Origin: Fictibacillus solisalsi
Lineage (GTDB): Bacteria; Bacillota; Bacilli; Bacillales; Fictibacillaceae
DNA length: 64,000 nt
Direction of reading: 5' to 3'
NCBI RefSeq assembly: GCF_900103485.1
Contig: NZ_FNHW01000001.1
Coordinates: 2,873,057 to 2,937,056, forward strand
The position numbers and the translations under genes are program-made. Position 1 is the stretch's first letter; each line of letters begins with the position of its first letter. This document shows positions 61,166-64,000 of this stretch, piece after piece. Below the pieces are notes generated by a model that was not told the DNA's origin, ran no database searches, and saw nothing but the letters and a program-made list of their open reading frames with translations.

Positions 61166-61936
61166 TTACCAGATGGTATACCCGCCATCCACAATAAAGG
61201 TAGAACCGGTTGCGAATGTGGAAGCATCGGATGCCAGATAGATGGCTAATCCGCCGAGTTCATGAGGTTCACCGAGCCGTTTCATCGGCACCAAGTCCAG
61301 GACATGTGCCAGTTCACCGCCAGGAGCAAAAATCGGTTTTGTCATTTCCGTTTTCATATAGCCGGGGGCAATAGCGTTAACCCGGATGTTATAAGGTGCC
61401 CATTCAGATGCCAGACATTTGGTCATCATGGATACAGCCGCTTTTGATGCATTGTACGCGCATTGCGCTTCGGTGTTGGCAATGAAGCTCGACATGGAAG
61501 CTATATTGATGACGGAGCCGCCACCCTGTTCCTTCATCACTTTTCCCACATATTTGGATAAAAGGAAAACCCCATTTACATTCACATCCATGGTTTTCTT
61601 CCAATCTTCCAGACTCTGTTCTTCAACCGTGATTTTCTGGCAAATGCCGGCATTGTTAACGAGAATATCAATCTTTCCGAAACCGCTTACAATTTCATCG
61701 ACACAGCTTTTGACTTCTTCCTCCTGTGTGACGTCCATTTTAAGTCCAAGTGTTTTCACCTCATGAGTGGTAAGCTCTTTTGCACACTGCTTCGCCGTAT
61801 CACGATCCATATCCGCCATTACAACGTTGGAGCCTGCCTGGGCAAGGGCATCGGCCATTGCTTTTCCAAGCCCTCGTCCTCCCCCGGTAACAAGAGCTGT
61901 CTTCCCTTCCAAGCTAAAAAGCTGCTGATAGTCCAT
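61166..61936 (-). CDS. Short-chain dehydrogenase/reductase (polyol or 2-ketose reductase type)
   Basis: A 256-residue SDR. ALVTGGGRGLGKAMADAL is the nucleotide-binding TGxxxGxG motif, ILVNNAGI the NNAG motif, and the catalytic set is Ser (INIASMSSF), Tyr and Lys (CAYNASKAA). VVMADMDRD after strand 2 indicates NAD preference. The sequence resembles D-threitol, sorbitol and gluconate 5-dehydrogenases. ATG 61936 follows TTGGAGGAGG at eight bases. It lies downstream of the AraB-type kinase on the same strand but has its own promoter and operator. Confidence 0.9.
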   Translation of the reverse strand: MDYQQLFSLEGKTALVTGGGRGLGKAMADALAQAGSNVVMADMDRDTAKQCAKELTTHEVKTLGLKMDVTQEEEVKSCVDEIVSGFGKIDILVNNAGICQKITVEEQSLEDWKKTMDVNVNGVFLLSKYVGKVMKEQGGGSVINIASMSSFIANTEAQCAYNASKAAVSMMTKCLASEWAPYNIRVNAIAPGYMKTEMTKPIFAPGGELAHVLDLVPMKRLGEPHELGGLAIYLASDASTFATGSTFIVDGGYTIW

Positions 61937-61968
61937 ACATATCCTCCTCCAAATAAAAGTTATGTAGA

Positions 61969-61996
61969 ATTCTATCATTTGTTTTCGTTTTGTCAA
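61969..61996 (-). promoter_or_regulatory. Promoter of the SDR gene with embedded operator-like repeat
   Basis: On the minus strand TTGACA (61996-61991), 16 bases, then TAGAAT (61974-61969). The 17-base element TCTATCATTTGTTTTCG (plus-strand 61971-61987) fills the spacer and part of the -10, so a bound repressor would block RNA polymerase. Sixteen of 17 bases equal the copy at 60125-60141. Confidence 0.7.
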
Positions 61997-62041
61997 TTTT
62001 ATTTTTATTTTATTTCATTTAAATCAGGATGTTTACCTTAC

Positions 62042-63700
62042 TCACTTCTTCAATTTCTTTAACCCATGCATCAGAGCCTTTTTTTCCTGTCCGAAAAAAT
62101 CATGAACCTCCAGATAGTAACTGTATAATTCCTCGTAAATCTTCACATGTTCAGGAATAGGCTTGTATGTCTCTTCCTTCACGCGAGCCATATGTTGGGC
62201 CGCATCAAAAATGGAATCATAGCCCCCTGCCTCGCTTCCGGCCGCTACCGCCCCGTACATCGCAGCCCCAAGTGCTGTTGTCTGGCTGGAGTCAGCGACC
62301 TTGATTTCGCGATTGGTCACATCCGCATAAATTTGCATCAACAGGCGGTTCCGTTCAGGCAGGCCCCCTACCGCAAAAATTTCATCTACTGCCACTCCGC
62401 CCTTAACAAAGCTTTCAATAATCTTTTTTGTGCCATAGGCGGTAGACTCGATTAAGGCCCGGTATACTTCTTCGGGTTTGGTGGCCAAGTTAAATCCGAT
62501 GATTGCTCCTGATAACTGAGAGTCGACCAATACCGAGCGGTTTCCGTTCCACCAATCCAAGGCGATCAGCCCGGTCTGTCCCGGTTGATATGCAGCCGCT
62601 TTCCTTTCAAGCAGCTGATGCACATTCAACCCCGCTTCCTCAGCTTCTTTTTTTACATAGTCTGGAACAGCCTGATCTACATACCACGCAAATGAATCAC
62701 CGACGGCAACTTGTCCTGTCTCAAAGCTGATGTATCCGGGAATGATGCCATCCTCTACACTTCCGCACACCCCTGCAATCGGTTGATCTTTATCCGTAAT
62801 CAGCATGTGGCAGGTGGAGGTGCCCATTGCCATAACCATCTGTCCCGGCCGGACAGCACCGGCTGCAGGAACACCCGCATGGGCATCAATAATCCCCACT
62901 GCTATAGCTGTACCTGGTTTCAGTCCCAGCGCCTGAGCCATTTCTCCGGTCAGCTCGCCTGCTTTTTCACCAATGGAAAGAACGTCTCCGCGCATCTTCG
63001 TTCCCAGTATATCTTCAAGGCGGGGATCCACCGCAGTGAAAAATTCAGACGAAGGATAGCCTTCTTTTTTGTTCCAGAATGCTTTGTATCCGGTGGTGTT
63101 GCTGCTTCGGTGCAGGTTCCCGGTCAGCCTGCTTGTCAGCCAGTCACACGCCTCCATAAACAGATCCGCTTCCTCAAACACTTCAGGTACCTCCCGCAGA
63201 ATCTGCAATATCTTTGGAAACATCCACTCTGATGAAATTTTTCCGCCATAGCGCTTGAGAAAAGCTTCCCCTCTCACTTCAGCCACTTCGGTAAATTCAT
63301 CTGCTTCTGGCTGTGCCGCATGGTGCTTCCACAGCTTTACATAGCTGTGCGGCTCGTTTTTCCATTTTTTCATAAAACAAAGCGGCTCCCTTTCGCGATC
63401 GAGCGGCAAAATAGTGCTTGCCGTAAAATCAATTCCCAAACCAATAACATCATCTGCAGATACATCAGCCTTTTCAAGAACTGCAGGCACGGACTCGGAG
63501 AGCACATCCAGATAATCCCCAGGATGCTGCAGCGCCCAGTCCAACTCAAGTGGTACCCCTCCAGGCAATGTGTTGTCCAATACTCCGTGCCTGTAAGCGG
63601 TCACATTTGTGGCAACTTCTTTTCCCGAACCCGTTTCCACCAGTAAAACCCGGCCTGACTCGGTTCCAAAATCAACGCCAATTACGTATTTTTTATCCAA
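62042..63700 (-). CDS. araB: FGGY-family carbohydrate kinase, L-ribulokinase (AraB) type
   Basis: A 552-residue kinase. [16 protein letters not shown] at the start, the [13 protein letters not shown] block, [12 protein letters not shown] for phosphate binding and [21 protein letters not shown] near the end are those of ribulokinases, and the length (about 560) fits AraB better than glycerol or xylulose kinase (about 500). AraB phosphorylates L-ribulose and tolerates other ketopentoses. No araA or araD is near, so in this locus it may act on a ketose made by one of the dehydrogenases. The start is TTG 63700 behind GAGGGGAC. SDR follows 105 bases downstream. Confidence 0.88.
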   Translation of the reverse strand: MDKKYVIGVDFGTESGRVLLVETGSGKEVATNVTAYRHGVLDNTLPGGVPLELDWALQHPGDYLDVLSESVPAVLEKADVSADDVIGLGIDFTASTILPLDREREPLCFMKKWKNEPHSYVKLWKHHAAQPEADEFTEVAEVRGEAFLKRYGGKISSEWMFPKILQILREVPEVFEEADLFMEACDWLTSRLTGNLHRSSNTTGYKAFWNKKEGYPSSEFFTAVDPRLEDILGTKMRGDVLSIGEKAGELTGEMAQALGLKPGTAIAVGIIDAHAGVPAAGAVRPGQMVMAMGTSTCHMLITDKDQPIAGVCGSVEDGIIPGYISFETGQVAVGDSFAWYVDQAVPDYVKKEAEEAGLNVHQLLERKAAAYQPGQTGLIALDWWNGNRSVLVDSQLSGAIIGFNLATKPEEVYRALIESTAYGTKKIIESFVKGGVAVDEIFAVGGLPERNRLLMQIYADVTNREIKVADSSQTTALGAAMYGAVAAGSEAGGYDSIFDAAQHMARVKEETYKPIPEHVKIYEELYSYYLEVHDFFGQEKKALMHGLKKLKK

Positions 63701-63778
63701 AACAGCGTCCCCTCTTCTCCATTTTCTCTTTTGTAGAATACTACTATATTTTTTTGATCAACGCACAAAGAAACAACC

Positions 63779-64000
63779 TCAAGTTGCTTTTATAGCTTTA
63801 AAAAATACGTCCATAGCCTTTGTCCGAAACTCTGTATCCTGCGTAACCAGCGTGAAGGGGCGCTGGATAGGGAAACCTGGGATATTAAGCACCTTCAGCC
63901 TTTCTAATTCCAGCTCCTTGCGGATTGCTGATGTCGAAAGAAAAGATATTCCCAGTCCCGCCTCAACGGATTCCTTAATGATCTGTGTGCTTCCAAACTC
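63779..64000 (-). CDS. LysR-family regulator, C-terminal part
   Basis: Partial gene running off the right edge; the last 73 residues and the TGA stop are visible. GSTQIIKESVEAGLGISFLSTSAIRKELE is the end of the LysR effector-binding domain, where a helix after GSTxxIKxAVxAGLGI is very conserved, followed by the terminal PFTLVTQDTEFRTKAMDVFF helix. The DNA-binding half lies outside. Its stop is about 80 bases upstream of the AraB-type start on the same strand; whether it regulates the polyol genes cannot be judged. Confidence 0.85.
   Translation of the reverse strand, partial: EFGSTQIIKESVEAGLGISFLSTSAIRKELELERLKVLNIPGFPIQRPFTLVTQDTEFRTKAMDVFFKAIKAT

Noticed and set aside
1-64000. CRISPR arrays, insertion sequences, tRNA or rRNA genes, integrase or phage structural genes
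   Set aside because: No regularly spaced repeats, no transposase or integrase motifs, and no cloverleaf-type or rRNA sequence was recognised. The broken genes at 19552 and 43477 are the only signs of instability.

Overview
The window looks like a chromosomal segment of a low-to-mid GC, endospore-type Firmicute of the family Bacillaceae (Fictibacillus- or Bacillus-like). The reasons are strong AGGAGG-type ribosome binding sites, frequent TTG and GTG starts, many hairpin-plus-T-run terminators, an S-box SAM riboswitch, a CcpA-type cre site, several secreted subtilases, and TarI/TarJ, MnaA, LtaS and TagF-type wall polymer genes. The genus is an inference; no rRNA or marker gene is present.

Layout. 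1-5.1 kb: cell envelope genes (start of tarJ, tarI, a membrane O-acetyltransferase, mnaA, a secreted NlpC/P60 hydrolase with four peptidoglycan-binding repeats). 5.4-10.7 kb: two secreted S8 proteases in tandem. 10.9-15.0 kb: a YflT-like stress protein, a DUF975 protein with an alpha/beta hydrolase, an AraC/GyrI-type regulator and a second acyltransferase. 15.1-19.3 kb: an LtaS-family lipoteichoic acid synthase and an OmpR-type two-component pair, followed by a decayed TagB/TagF fragment and a tiny ORF. 20.1-28.0 kb: a BASS transporter, a SAM riboswitch controlling an alpha/beta hydrolase, a lipoprotein thermonuclease, a PrmC-like methyltransferase with an AtoE-type transporter, two oxidoreductases and a cysteine-cluster protein. 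28.2-37.2 kb: secreted or surface enzymes (two-domain nucleotidase, M14 carboxypeptidase, L,D-transpeptidase, SGNH hydrolase, VanZ-like protein). 37.4-43.3 kb: a UPF0316 protein, an FtsW/RodA-type protein and two glycosyltransferases, one fused to a CDP-glycerol glycerophosphotransferase, in visibly AT-rich DNA. 43.4-54.0 kb: a decayed peptidoglycan-binding gene, small proteins, an M20 dipeptidase, several regulators with adjacent palindromes, an MFS/SgrR divergent pair and an amino-acid permease with an attenuator-like leader.

54.3-63.7 kb is the most coherent block: a polyol (probably C4 tetritol) catabolic locus. It has a RbtT/DalT-type permease, a zinc MDR dehydrogenase and an SDR dehydrogenase, a split dihydroxyacetone-kinase-type kinase (DhaK, DhaL), an RpiB-family isomerase, a class II bisphosphatase (GlpX), an AraB-type kinase and a DeoR-family regulator. 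Two of its promoter regions share a 17-base operator-like sequence, and one also has a perfect cre match. The gene set fits threitol/erythrulose conversion to erythrose 4-phosphate, with GlpX possibly acting as a sedoheptulose bisphosphatase. The substrate itself cannot be read from the sequence. The window ends inside a LysR-family regulator.
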